From assembly GCF_963678635.1 (NCBI RefSeq), contig NC_087062.1, forward strand, positions 98,821,705 to 98,885,704: a DNA stretch of 64,000 bases, written 5' to 3'. Source of the DNA: Symsagittifera roscoffensis. Taxonomy: Eukaryota; Xenacoelomorpha; Acoela; Convolutidae. Both the position numbers and the translations under genes were made by a program. Positions 52,111-63,302 of the stretch are shown here, piece by piece. The notes under the pieces were generated by a model. That model ran no database searches. It was not told the DNA's origin and saw nothing but the letters and a program-made list of their open reading frames with translations. Each line of letters starts with the position of its first letter. Position 1 is the stretch's first letter.

Positions 52111-53780
52111 TTAAGTGAGCAAATCGACCCGAGAAGGCAAATACTGCACCTTCTAAAGAACGCACCCTTTTGTAAAACTGGGAAGGGTGATGAACACGAC
52201 AATTTCTCAAATTTTTGAAGTTATTATCAAAAAGCTTTTATTTTTTTTGTTCGTGTATTTATGGACCCAATGCTGAAAGTCGAAGCAACAAATCCCTCGC
52301 CTTTCAGCAAAACGAATGTACTTTAACGTGAATGGAGTACTTTTTGGCTGATTTGCTTTCAAACTATCCCGCCGCACGGTATATCAGTATATCAGTAGCA
52401 AAACTATAAAATTATTTTGCTTACACTTGGGACTATTTTTCCAACTTGAGATCTTTCTCCAGACTTCTTCTCAGTTTTTTTTAATTGAGTTCTCCAAAGT
52501 TCTCTTTTAATAGAATAAAGTATATTATGCAGATTACCTGAACCTCCTTATGTGATTGAAAACCCGATGCGCATATTTGCTTGTAATTATCAAAAAAAAT
52601 TCCCTCAATCTACCGGAATATGCAAACCAACCATGTCCCGAAACCAACCATGCGCAAATGCTGTATGCTATCGACATCTGAAAAAAGATTTATAATTTTT
52701 TAAATTTTTGAGCTGCTACGAATCACATTCAAACCTTATTGAATTGCCTATTAGTTCACCTCTTGTTCAACTGTTTGCGTTTTTTTGAGTTTTTTGAGTT
52801 TAATTTACCTCTTGTTCAACTGTTTGAGTTTTTTGAGTTTTTCGGGGATGGTTGGCATATTTACAAATAATTGCTTGCTACGCGCAGCCCTTCGAATCAG
52901 TTTATTTTTAGTTCGGAGAGTAAAGTGAGTGGCCAAGTCATTTGTTACTGGCAAAACCGCACTGAAAAATGCGACAGCCGGTGTAAGCCTGTCGCTGAAA
53001 TCTTCTAAATGTTGACGACTTTTCCGACATATATCTTTCCAGCTAAAATTTCTCTATTGTGTGCTCTCCACTCGTCTTGATCAATTAGTTAATTTCTGTG
53101 ACGGCAGATGATTGACATTTCAATGTCTGGTATTTTGAGCAAATCCATCTTTCGGTAAACTTAGTTTTTCGCCTGAAAGAAAATTCGTGCCCAATGCTTT
53201 GAGCATTTGCTTTGCTTTTAGATGAAAGTGTGAATTAGAACATAGACTCAACGATTACTTGTTTTTCGTGTTTGCATTTGCTTATCACTTGAGTACAGCA
53301 AAAAAATGAAAATCATGAGTTTGTTTTTGTCAGAAATAATACGTCAAATTGTAATGATTTAGCTCAAGCAAAGTTTTTTTTAGTGATTATATTGGATTAA
53401 GAAGACATCTAAGTGAAAAAATTACAATCTTGTTGATAAGAGTCTTGAGGAAATTACAAACTAGCTTGTATAATTGAGATAAGCTAAATGTAAAATGTGA
53501 TGTTCGCGTTAATTGCAGGATTAAATTTGGTGTGATAGCAGTAAACACAAGGAATTTATGCTGCAATGCTTTTGGCGTTCAATTATAAAAAAGACGTAAA
53601 TTTTTGTAGATTTAAGTGGTTTAGTAGTCACATGACTATCCGTACCCAAAGGAGTTTCTGTGCGAGATCTGGAAATCTTTATTTTTCGCATAAGTTGTTT
53701 CTCAGAAATGAAATTTTTTGTTTCAGACTTCAATAAGGATTTTATAATGCCAGCTCTGAAATTTGAATCTTAATTAGAAA
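52111..53780. other. Non-coding DNA with a small tandem duplication
   Basis: A unit of about 55 bp (TTCACCTCTTGTTCAACTGTTTG / TTTACCTCTTGTTCAACTGTTTG) is tandemly repeated at about 52755-52840. No supported gene. Confidence 0.5.
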
Positions 53781-53783
53781 AAC

Positions 53784-54359
53784 TCAGATCTGAAACAACC
53801 TTAAAAAAGTAATTTTCAGATCTGAAATTAGATCTGAGAAACCCTTTGCTTAATCATAGTTTATGCTTTTTGAGCAAACAATCGAGTTTTTTGATGTTTT
53901 TATATAATTATCTTAAATTTAACTAGCGGTAAAAAAAACTTCCAAATAACTTCACAAACAGTTTTTTTGTTCAACTGTGATAAGTGTTTTTCAAAACTGT
54001 TAGAAGAACTATCAATTTTTTTTATTTCCATGCGCTACTCATGCATTTCTAATGTTTATCTCCTGCTTGCGAAAACATATTTTGGCTTTGGAAAACACAT
54101 TATCTTCCTTTGAAGACTTTGGTGAGTACCTATAGGTAGATAGTAGAAGCGATTAAATACAAAAAGATTAAAAATAGCGAAAAATTTGTCGGAATAATGT
54201 TTTAGATCTAAAAAACCAAGAAAGACTAAACTTCAGATCTGAAATAAGTTTTTCAGATCTGAAATAGTCAAGAAAAAGAAAATTTCAGATCTGACATTAC
54301 TCATTCCTAAAGTATCCAAGCGTTATTTTGACATTTCACAATCCATTTCAGATCTGAAA
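53784..54359. repeat. Cluster of the palindrome TTTCAGATCTGAAA
   Basis: Perfect or near-perfect copies of the 14-bp palindrome lie at 53784-53793 (core), 53814-53827, 53828-53840 (partial), 54201-54213 (variant), 54232-54243, 54251-54264, 54283-54294 and 54346-54359. They are irregularly spaced and share little flanking sequence. Confidence 0.75.
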
Positions 54360-55033
54360 TTTAGATTTGAAAAAGATAACTTTGAATCTGAATTAGAAGA
54401 TTTACTTAGGACGGGTAGGCAGTAAAATTTACGGAGTTTAGTTGTCTGTCATTAAATTGAAGGACACCAATTAGATAGTTCGGTAGCTAGGTATACCTAA
54501 CATGCCTTTTTTCAGGGAAATTTGAGTGGGTGAATAGGTTTAGGAAAAAAGACCAACAGGTGGGCGGATAATCACAATAGAAGAGCAGCAGCTTTACGGG
54601 ACACATTTCAGAGTATTTCTACTCCCCCTTTATTACCGTCATATCCTCCTCCTTGCCGGATTTTTCTATAAACCTTACTAACTTTTCTCTCCTTGCTTGG
54701 CCAAATCGTAGATGTCGGTCCGTCAACCTCCTTTCATCGTTCTTCGGGTTATTTGCTCACTCTGTCCAAAATATCCGCTGTTCGGGTCTTACCCTTAAGC
54801 TCTGCCTGTCTACATTTATCTTCCAGATCAGGTGCCCATCTCGTGCTTTGCATAATCTGAATATAATTTCTAGCGTTTTCATCAAATCCGTTGGAAAAAT
54901 CCAGTTTGAACTTCAGCTTATCAATTGATTCTATCCCGAGCTAAATTGGAATTTCGTCGTCGATCAAATTCTACTTAAATGTTAGATATTAGCCCGCCAC
55001 TGTGTACGCGCCTATCAATTTTAGCACCTATCA
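54360..55033 (-). mobile_element. Possible LTR and retroelement coding remnant
   Basis: On the minus strand a purine run AAGGGGGGGAG is followed at 55033 by TGATAGGTGCTAAAATTG, which fits a polypurine tract and LTR start. However, further minus-strand sequence (about 54925-54740) reads as protein-like (IDKLKFKLDFSNGFDENARNY, MQSTRWAPDLEDKCRQ). This region may instead be a mixture of remnants. The LTR end was not found. Confidence 0.35.
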
Positions 55034-55688
55034 CTCCCCCCTTGTTCAAACATGAACGTCCCTTTTGTTTCCAGCTTGCTCTCGTTCAATTGGTTCCTTT
55101 CTTCCATGTTTGATCTCTTCTCAATTTTTACTTATTGACTCAACGACATAGTAGACTTTGCTGCCCCCAAATCATGTATGATTTCCACTTCCTTGTTGTC
55201 AGATTCTTCTTACTGAACACCAAAATCCCATCATTTTTTTAAACTAAATTCTACAAATAAAGTGGTGACGTTTCCAATTTATTTTTTGAGTTTACATCAT
55301 TTCCTGATGAATTTCTTCTCTTTTTTCTGTTCTACCGTCTTGCTGTCCTGTTGCCTGAAATTTAGCTCCCCTCATCAGCATAGGTCCCCTTCCATAGCGT
55401 CCCTCAGCTCCCATAGCGCCTCTCATCCCCAGTTTTCCGTATCTCCCCACTTTAGCACAAGGCCCCCCTCAGGCGGTTTCCCCCCTCAGGCGGTATACCC
55501 TTTTTGGTATCCTTTTGAGGCATTTTGTTTACAACCTCCAATGTCCCATTGATCCACATTTAAAACACCCTCCTCTTTAACCCGTCTTCTTCCTCTGTTC
55601 GCATACCCTGTGCCTTTTCCTCGTCCGTCCGCATTGCGATTCCCTTGCTGTTCAACTCTATTCTTTCCAGCGAATAGGATATTCGATG
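55034..55688 (-). pseudogene. Retroelement gag remnant: zinc knuckle and protease-like segment
   Basis: On the minus strand, CFKCGSMGHW (about 55575-55540) is most of a CCHC zinc knuckle; the last Cys is lost by a shift. Downstream, EIIHDLGAAKSTMSL resembles the D-x-G-A of an aspartic protease. Stops occur between the segments. It is separated from the gag body by the inserted MITE. Confidence 0.5.
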
Positions 55689-56115
55689 CAGGGGCGGATT
55701 TAGGGGGGGGACGGGGCGGACGCTCCCCCTCCCCTCAGGGATTCGACCCCCTGCCGACCCAAAAGGTCCCCCCTTTGATACTTTTTAAGAAATCCATTTT
55801 TGGCCGACCGACCCTAAAATTTTTCTAAAGGCGCCTTTGGCGCCAATATATACTAACTTTGAGGGGGAGCGCGCGCCAAAAAAACGCGATTTTTTCGTCA
55901 ACATTTTTCAAAAAGTGCCCAAAAACGGCTTTTTTGACTGGTTTTTCAAAAATTTTCCTGCGGCGCAGAAAATTTAGCCAAAATAAGGGCAAAACAGTGC
56001 TTATGGACAGCTCGAAAAATCAATTTGGTCGACCTAAAAAAAAGGTCGTCAAAATTTTCGAATTTTTTTTGAAAGTCCGCCCCCCCCCCTCGAGAAAATC
56101 CTATATCCGCCCCTG
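55689..56115 (+). mobile_element. Intact-ended hAT-type MITE (427 bp)
   Basis: Termini CAGGGGCGGATTTA and TATATCCGCCCCTG are inverted repeats. The flanking 8-mers 55681-55688 and 56116-56123 are both ATTCGATG, a perfect duplication of hAT length. The interior is non-coding with GC-rich blocks (GGCGCCTTTGGCGCC, GAGCGCGCGCC). It is inserted in the gag remnant. Confidence 0.92.
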
Positions 56116-56672
56116 ATTCGATGTGTTATTTTCCGACACCGTGAATCTTCTTAGTGTCTGTTCCACAACCCCGGCTCCAGATGTTTGTCGGTTTTGTTTC
56201 CTCTGATGATGTTCTCAAAGTTTGTCTTGGTCGCCTCATCCAATGCGACACAGTATATTTTGTCGCCCACGATTAACTCCGACTCGTTCATCTCTTTCCT
56301 ATAATTCATCATCTTTTTGATGTATTCGTCCCATGTTAGCTCAGGTGTTTTCTCACATTTGTTTTCAATTCCGATACGTTTCAGCTAGTTCCAAATACGG
56401 GTTAGGCGTTAGAATTGTCAGTAAACACCTAATTCTTTCTTCGGAATGTGCTTCATACCTATTAATGTTGACTACAATTTCTTTAAACTCGGGGTTAGTT
56501 GGCCCATTCAAAATCACATGCGGTGCCTGCACCTTGCTTTCTTGGTATTCTGCTTAGTTCCAATTCACAGTCCGTCTCGTTTAGTCTTTGTTTCAGTTTT
56601 CTTATCTCATTTTTAGCTGCCACGCCACACTCTCTTCTCCATTTTGTCCTTCTTCCTTTAGCACTGGAGATA
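56116..56672 (-). pseudogene. Retroelement gag-like body remnant
   Basis: Minus-strand frames read in order: ELSPVLKEEGQNGEESVAW, KNEIRKLKQRLNETDCELEL (coiled-coil-like), APHVILNGPTNPEFKEIVVN, ERIRCLLTILTPNPYLELAE, then TWDEYIKKMMNYRKEMNESE and IVGDKIYCVALDEATKTNF. The style fits a Gag structural protein of an LTR-type element. At least three frame changes or stops. It continues upstream through the satellite array. Confidence 0.5.
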
Positions 56673-59600
56673 ACTCTCTCTCGCTCTCGCTCTCGCTCTC
56701 GCTCTCTCTCGCTCTCTCGCTCTCTCGCTCTCTCGCTCTCTCGCTCTCGCTCTCTCTCGCTCTCTCGCTCTCTCGCTCTCGCTCTCTCTCGCTCTCTCGC
56801 TCTCTCGCTCTCTCGCTCTCTCGCTCTCTCGCTCTCTCGCTCTCTCGCTCTCTCGCTCTCTCGCTCTCTCGCTCTCTCGCTCTCTCGCTCTCTCGCTCTC
56901 TCGCTCTCTCGCTCTCTCGCTCTCTCGCTCTCTCGCTCTCTCGCTCTCTCGCTCTCTCGCTCTCTCGCTCTCTCGCTCTCTCGCTCTCTCGCTCTCTCGC
57001 TCTCTCGCTCTCTCGCTCTCTCGCTCTCTCGCTCTCTCGCTCTCTCGCTCTCTCGCTCTCTCGCTCTCTCGCTCTCTCGCTCTCTCGCTCTCTCGCTCTC
57101 TCGCTCTCTCGCTCTCTCGCTCTCTCGCTCTCTCGCTCTCTCGCTCTCTCGCTCTCTCGCTCTCTCGCTCTCTCGCTCTCTCGCTCTCTCGCTCTCTCGC
57201 TCTCTCGCTCTCTCGCTCTCTCGCTCTCTCGCTCTCTCGCTCTCTCGCTCTCTCGCTCTCTCGCTCTCTCGCTCTCTCGCTCTCTCGCTCTCTCGCTCTC
57301 TCGCTCTCTCGCTCTCTCGCTCTCTCGCTCTCTCGCTCTCTCGCTCTCTCGCTCTCTCGCTCTCTCGCTCTCTCGCTCTCTCGCTCTCTCGCTCTCTCGC
57401 TCTCTCGCTCTCTCGCTCTCTCGCTCTCTCGCTCTCTCGCTCTCTCGCTCTCTCGCTCTCTCGCTCTCTCGCTCTCTCGCTCTCTCGCTCTCTCGCTCTC
57501 TCGCTCTCTCGCTCTCTCGCTCTCTCGCTCTCTCGCTCTCTCGCTCTCTCGCTCTCTCGCTCTCTCGCTCTCTCGCTCTCTCGCTCTCTCGCTCTCTCGC
57601 TCTCTCGCTCTCTCGCTCTCTCGCTCTCTCGCTCTCTCGCTCTCTCGCTCTCTCGCTCTCTCGCTCTCTCGCTCTCTCGCTCTCTCGCTCTCTCGCTCTC
57701 TCGCTCTCTCGCTCTCTCGCTCTCTCGCTCTCTCGCTCTCTCGCTCTCTCGCTCTCTCGCTCTCTCGCTCTCTCGCTCTCTCGCTCTCTCGCTCTCTCGC
57801 TCTCTCGCTCTCTCGCTCTCTCGCTCTCTCGCTCTCTCGCTCTCTCGCTCTCTCGCTCTCTCGCTCTCTCGCTCTCTCGCTCTCTCGCTCTCTCGCTCTC
57901 TCGCTCTCTCGCTCTCTCGCTCTCTCGCTCTCTCGCTCTCTCGCTCTCTCGCTCTCTCGCTCTCTCGCTCTCTCGCTCTCTCGCTCTCTCGCTCTCTCGC
58001 TCTCTCGCTCTCTCGCTCTCTCGCTCTCTCGCTCTCTCGCTCTCTCGCTCTCTCGCTCTCTCGCTCTCTCGCTCTCTCGCTCTCTCGCTCTCTCGCTCTC
58101 TCGCTCTCTCGCTCTCTCGCTCTCTCGCTCTCTCGCTCTCTCGCTCTCTCGCTCTCTCGCTCTCTCGCTCTCTCGCTCTCTCGCTCTCTCGCTCTCTCGC
58201 TCTCTCGCTCTCTCGCTCTCTCGCTCTCTCGCTCTCTCGCTCTCTCGCTCTCTCGCTCTCTCGCTCTCTCGCTCTCTCGCTCTCTCGCTCTCTCGCTCTC
58301 TCGCTCTCTCGCTCTCTCGCTCTCTCGCTCTCTCGCTCTCTCGCTCTCTCGCTCTCTCGCTCTCTCGCTCTCTCGCTCTCTCGCTCTCTCGCTCTCTCGC
58401 TCTCTCGCTCTCTCGCTCTCTCGCTCTCTCGCTCTCTCGCTCTCTCGCTCTCTCGCTCTCTCGCTCTCTCGCTCTCTCGCTCTCTCGCTCTCTCGCTCTC
58501 TCGCTCTCTCGCTCTCTCGCTCTCTCGCTCTCTCGCTCTCTCGCTCTCTCGCTCTCTCGCTCTCTCGCTCTCTCGCTCTCTCGCTCTCTCGCTCTCTCGC
58601 TCTCTCGCTCTCTCGCTCTCTCGCTCTCTCGCTCTCTCGCTCTCTCGCTCTCTCGCTCTCTCGCTCTCTCGCTCTCTCGCTCTCTCGCTCTCTCGCTCTC
58701 TCGCTCTCTCGCTCTCTCGCTCTCTCGCTCTCTCGCTCTCTCGCTCTCTCGCTCTCTCGCTCTCTCGCTCTCTCGCTCTCTCGCTCTCTCGCTCTCTCGC
58801 TCTCTCGCTCTCTCGCTCTCTCGCTCTCTCGCTCTCTCGCTCTCTCGCTCTCTCGCTCTCTCGCTCTCTCGCTCTCTCGCTCTCTCGCTCTCTCGCTCTC
58901 TCGCTCTCTCGCTCTCTCGCTCTCTCGCTCTCTCGCTCTCTCGCTCTCTCGCTCTCTCGCTCTCTCGCTCTCTCGCTCTCTCGCTCTCTCGCTCTCTCGC
59001 TCTCTCGCTCTCTCGCTCTCTCGCTCTCTCGCTCTCTCGCTCTCTCGCTCTCTCGCTCTCTCGCTCTCTCGCTCTCTCGCTCTCTCGCTCTCTCGCTCTC
59101 TCGCTCTCTCGCTCTCTCGCTCTCTCGCTCTCTCGCTCTCTCGCTCTCTCGCTCTCTCGCTCTCTCGCTCTCTCGCTCTCTCGCTCTCTCGCTCTCTCGC
59201 TCTCTCGCTCTCTCGCTCTCTCGCTCTCTCGCTCTCTCGCTCTCTCGCTCTCTCGCTCTCTCGCTCTCTCGCTCTCTCGCTCTCTCGCTCTCTCGCTCTC
59301 TCGCTCTCTCGCTCTCTCGCTCTCTCGCTCTCTCGCTCTCTCGCTCTCTCGCTCTCTCGCTCTCTCGCTCTCTCGCTCTCTCGCTCTCTCGCTCTCTCGC
59401 TCTCTCGCTCTCTCGCTCTCTCGCTCTCTCGCTCTCTCGCTCTCTCGCTCTCTCGCTCTCTCGCTCTCTCGCTCTCTCGCTCTCTCGCTCTCTCGCTCTC
59501 TCGCTCTCTCGCTCTCTCGCTCTCTCGCTCTCTCGCTCTCTCGCTCTCTCGCTCTCTCGCTCTCTCGCTCTCTCGCTCTCTCGCTCTCTCGCTCTCTCGC

Positions 59601-60591
59601 TCTCTCGCTCTCTCGCTCTCTCGCTCTCTCGCTCTCTCGCTCTCTCGCTCTCTCGCTCTCTCGCTCTCTCGCTCTCTCGCTCTCTCGCTCTCTCGCTCTC
59701 TCGCTCTCTCGCTCTCTCGCTCTCTCGCTCTCTCGCTCTCTCGCTCTCTCGCTCTCTCGCTCTCTCGCTCTCTCGCTCTCTCGCTCTCTCGCTCTCTCGC
59801 TCTCTCGCTCTCTCGCTCTCTCGCTCTCTCGCTCTCTCGCTCTCTCGCTCTCTCGCTCTCTCGCTCTCTCGCTCTCTCGCTCTCTCGCTCTCTCGCTCTC
59901 TCGCTCTCTCGCTCTCTCGCTCTCTCGCTCTCTCGCTCTCTCGCTCTCTCGCTCTCTCGCTCTCTCGCTCTCTCGCTCTCTCGCTCTCTCGCTCTCTCGC
60001 TCTCTCGCTCTCTCGCTCTCTCGCTCTCTCGCTCTCTCGCTCTCTCGCTCTCTCGCTCTCTCGCTCTCTCGCTCTCTCGCTCTCTCGCTCTCTCGCTCTC
60101 TCGCTCTCTCGCTCTCTCGCTCTCTCGCTCTCTCGCTCTCTCGCTCTCTCGCTCTCTCGCTCTCTCGCTCTCTCGCTCTCTCGCTCTCTCGCTCTCTCGC
60201 TCTCTCGCTCTCTCGCTCTCTCGCTCTCTCGCTCTCTCGCTCTCTCGCTCTCTCGCTCTCTCGCTCTCTCGCTCTCTCGCTCTCTCGCTCTCTCGCTCTC
60301 TCGCTCTCTCGCTCTCTCGCTCTCTCGCTCTCTCGCTCTCTCGCTCTCTCGCTCTCTCGCTCTCTCGCTCTCTCGCTCTCTCGCTCTCTCGCTCTCTCGC
60401 TCTCTCGCTCTCTCGCTCTCTCGCTCTCTCGCTCTCTCGCTCTCTCGCTCTCTCGCTCTCTCGCTCTCTCGCTCTCTCGCTCTCTCGCTCTCTCGCTCTC
60501 TCGCTCTCTCGCTCTCTCGCTCTCTCGCTCTCTCGCTCTCTCGCTCTCTCGCTCTCTCGCTCTCTCGCTCTCTCGCTCTCTCGCTCTCTCG

Positions 60592-60648
<57 letters not shown>
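56673..60648. repeat. 4 kb simple satellite, 8-bp unit GCTCTCTC
   Basis: After a variable start (mixed TCTCGC and TCTCTCGC units to about 56785), the sequence is an essentially perfect array of TCGCTCTC to about 60600, roughly 475 units. It ends in a (TC)n run to 60648. It contains no stop codon in several frames and so generates giant spurious frames (SLALSLSR or ERESERAR repeats). Confidence 0.97.
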
Positions 60649-60652
<4 letters not shown>

Positions 60653-60810
60653 GTGGACTGTTTCCACATAACCTGACTGCTCCCATCTTTTGGTGTCTCT
60701 GCTTCTTCTTCTGCATCCTTACTTCTCGTCCCAGTTGTCCTTTCAGTGAATGTTCCCCTTGCTATTCTTCTCGAAATGTCGCTTTCTTTTTTCGATCAAA
60801 TGACCCCTTT
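60649..60810 (-). pseudogene. Retroelement gag-like N-terminal remnant
   Basis: On the minus strand an open frame reads SKKESDISRRIARGTF, then RSKDAEEEAETPKDGSSQ and MWKQSTNE. It then runs without a stop into the satellite array. It lines up with the gag-like frame that leaves the array at 56673. This suggests that the array expanded inside that gene. Confidence 0.45.
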
Positions 60811-61460
60811 TTAATTTTCAATGATTGCTACCATGTTGATGATTGCTACCTAAGTCTCAATGATTGCTACCTCCTGCTACCATGTTGAAAGGATAGATCA
60901 AGAAAACAACTGTATAACATGGTTATTTTTTCAGATATGATTTGTTCCTTTCAGAATGCGTATGTTAACACGGTTCCATCACATGTGAAGTTCAACTGTC
61001 TAAACTTTGAACGCAGCCAATATCAAACTATCAACAATATACATGATTCAACAACGAAATGACTCGGCTCAGAAACTTCATCAAGTTGAATGAAGCTAAG
61101 CTGTTTTGGTTTAAACATTTCATTACTTGATGCAAAACAAATTCCTGTCTTTACAAGTGCAGCTGAATCAAATTTTAGGGGACAGACTTACCGCAATTAA
61201 TGAGAAATTGGATTATTCAGGTCTTTGTAATGATACGTGATATCTTTTGCAGTTCCCTGCTTTGTTTTTTCAAAACAGATCAATAAAAATAATTAACCTG
61301 TTTCTGTCGAAAGTGCAACACATCACGCCAGCAAGAACCAAAGAATCAGTTAGAAAAATGCAAAAACTTTTAGATATTGTAGTTTTCGAGCAAAATCACC
61401 AGCAGAAACTCTTTATTCTCGGGGCCGAAGTCCGCGACGTAAGCCGCGACATTCCGAGTC
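60811..61460. other. Non-coding DNA with short AATGATTGCTACC repeats
   Basis: TGATTGCTACC occurs three times at 60823-60873, followed by CTGCTACCATGTTGA. The rest is AT-rich without a supported gene. Confidence 0.5.
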
Positions 61461-61508
61461 AAAACGAGTATGCAGCAGGCGTATCCGCTCAACACGTGTG
61501 TAGTGACT

Positions 61509-61613
61509 CTGCCACCAAAAAAGTTGTCGCGATATTCCGCGACCCAAAAAAGTGACGCGATATTCCGCGACCCAAAAACGATGTCGCGATATTCCGCGAC
61601 CAAAACGGGTATA
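61509..61613. repeat. Three tandem copies of a GTCGCGATATTCCGCGAC unit
   Basis: The 18-20 bp unit with imperfect dyad symmetry repeats at about 61525, 61555 and 61583, spaced by AAAA-rich linkers. A diverged relative lies at about 61430-61460 (GTCCGCGACGTAAGCCGCGACATTCCG). Confidence 0.85.
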
Positions 61614-61674
61614 GTTCGATCATCGAATTTTATATGGGCATGTAACAATTTTTTTTATAATTGTAGTTCCTGCG

Positions 61675-61986
61675 AATCGCAGAGGAGCTATCAGTAGGCC
61701 TTAACAGTCCTGTCGAGGATAGTCCGTTTGTATTATTTCCGCACATTCCAGACTGTGTTATTTTGTTGAGCGAAGCTCTTTTTTGCGACTCAAGGCCGTT
61801 TTAGTGCGTCTAGAACTTTCACGTGGTACCACTTTTGCAGCCAAATTTGGTCAGGTTGTGGTAGACCTGAAGCTAGAGGTCAAGTGAGAGCTCGTCCTCA
61901 CACACTATCATTGCCATGGCATGGGATCGATTACACGATCTGACGATTCTAAAGTGAACGCCTTACCACTATGCTAAGTGCCCCTG
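61675..61986 (-). mobile_element. tRNA-derived SINE
   Basis: On the minus strand it starts GGGGCACTTAGCATAGTGGT (A-box) and has a B-box-like GTGTAATCGATCCCATGCC at tRNA spacing. A non-tRNA body follows (AGGTCTACCACAACCTGACC, GGTACCACGTGAAAGTTC) and it ends near a CTCCTCTGCGATTCGCAGG hairpin. The head is tRNA-like but not a functional tRNA. Confidence 0.65.
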
Positions 61987-62478
61987 TTTGGCGCGGTAAC
62001 AAAAAAAAGGAGGAATACAATAAGAATGGTTTAGAAATTTTAAACCAAGAGCGATCAAAATCTCGTTTCTGAACGAGCAGTTTAAATAAGCGTTTTCACT
62101 TATATTATTACGGTTCTGATAAATCTTAATCGCTTTAACTGATCAATTTGAAACAAGATTTTAGATTTCGCGCGCCCTTTGCTTACATTCCGATCAAACC
62201 GTGGAAATCTTTCTTCAAATTGGGCGTAAAACTCGACCCTGGTTCTCACGATTTTCTTTGCGTCGATAAAACAGTCAAAATGAAAATTTTCATTCAAAAG
62301 ACAGCTCATTTCCCTTTACACTCGGTATATAATTGGAATACTTATCAAATTAAATCATCTCAAATCAAAATTCATATATACGCCAAATACATTGAATTCG
62401 TCAATCATTTAAATCACAGCAATGAGGTCTGTCTAATTTTCGAAGCCTAAATGGCCATTTTTTTAAATTGCAATATTT
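61987..62478. other. Region downstream of the prohormone gene, no gene recognised
   Basis: The 100-residue plus-strand frame at 62148-62450 has no recognisable feature. It is treated as unsupported. Confidence 0.45.
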
Positions 62479-63024
62479 TCACTGATGCTGATTTTTAACC
62501 ATCAGGTTTAGCGGGTTCATTTTTGGGGCACGCTTGTTGTTGTTGTTGTTGTTTTTAAAAACACCGATTCGTTTGTTGTTGTCGCTGTTTTTAAAAACAC
62601 CGATTCGCTTTTCGCGCTTCTCCTGATTTTCTTGTTCATGACCTCTTTTTTCCGGTATTTTTTCTCGCTTTTCATTCTCGGTTTTGTGATGTGGCTTCCC
62701 AGCAACGTGGAGTTGCATTGTCTTCACCTCTTCCCCATTCACGTGACCATCAAACACCATTTTTGAGAAGATGTTGATGTGTTTGCCCGGCTTGTGCATG
62801 GGGGGTGCAGGAGGATATGGTTTAGGTGGCTTGAAGGGCGGTAGGGGGGCTGGCTTGGGCGGCTTCTCATCTCCAGGCCCTGGCTTCGTCTTGTTCGGAG
62901 ACTTGACATCACTCACGTTGACCTTGGCCGCTCTCTTGGTGAAGGAGCCCCACAGAAATGGGAATCCTCCCTCAGCTAATGCAATACAAGTCACAAAACA
63001 GATTATTGGGACCAGCAGCTTCAT
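62479..63024 (-). CDS. Putative secreted prohormone / neuropeptide precursor
   Basis: 181 residues, single exon, ATG at 63022-63024. Residues 1-19 form a typical signal peptide (MKLLVPIICFVTCIALAEG). A first dibasic site, TKR, follows FPFLWGSF at about residue 30. A Pro/Lys-rich segment comes next (about 50-80). The C-terminal third is cut by repeated Lys-Arg sites (EKRE, EKRG, EKREKR) and holds two peptides of the same start, IGVFKNSDNN and IGVFKNNNNNN, each followed by KR, then an APKMNPLN tail. Repeated peptides between dibasic sites after a signal peptide are the classic layout of neuropeptide precursors. No amidation glycine precedes the sites. Family not recognised. Confidence 0.65.
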   Translation of the reverse strand: MKLLVPIICFVTCIALAEGGFPFLWGSFTKRAAKVNVSDVKSPNKTKPGPGDEKPPKPAPLPPFKPPKPYPPAPPMHKPGKHINIFSKMVFDGHVNGEEVKTMQLHVAGKPHHKTENEKREKIPEKRGHEQENQEKREKRIGVFKNSDNNKRIGVFKNNNNNNKRAPKMNPLNLMVKNQHQ

Positions 63025-63302
63025 TGCAGCGTCAGATTTCTAATTAAAGAGTGTAATGAATTTTGAATTTCCAAAACTAACTTTAAATTTTGAGCTTGAT
63101 CAAACTGGTTTCTCTTGAATCTGCTTTTGAAGTGAAAAAAAGACAAGAAAACTGAGTTTTTTTGAGGGAAATCACTTTTGACTTCTTATTTTTGAGCCCA
63201 AAAATTGCCAATGATGAGTGAACAGATAAAAGCGCTGGCACGGCGAACAAAAATCAAAAGTCACTGGTTTATGCGAATGATAATAGCGAGTGACTATGGT
63301 GG
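63025..63302. promoter_or_regulatory. Upstream region of the prohormone gene
   Basis: AT-rich DNA 5' of the minus-strand gene. No convincing TATA box or initiator could be fixed. Confidence 0.3.

Noticed and set aside
51794-52218. Overlapping 75-138 residue frames on both strands
   Set aside because: They arise from the GACCATGCTCGAC repeats, which read open in several frames.
56499-60716. Giant open frames of about 1350-1390 residues on both strands
   Set aside because: They are translations of the 8-bp satellite. All are low-complexity SLALSLSR or ERESERAR repeats that stay open because the unit has no stop in those frames.
61509-61613. Possible CRISPR-like array (three spaced repeats)
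   Set aside because: The DNA is eukaryotic, there are only three units, the linkers are A-rich and not unique spacers, and there are no cas genes.
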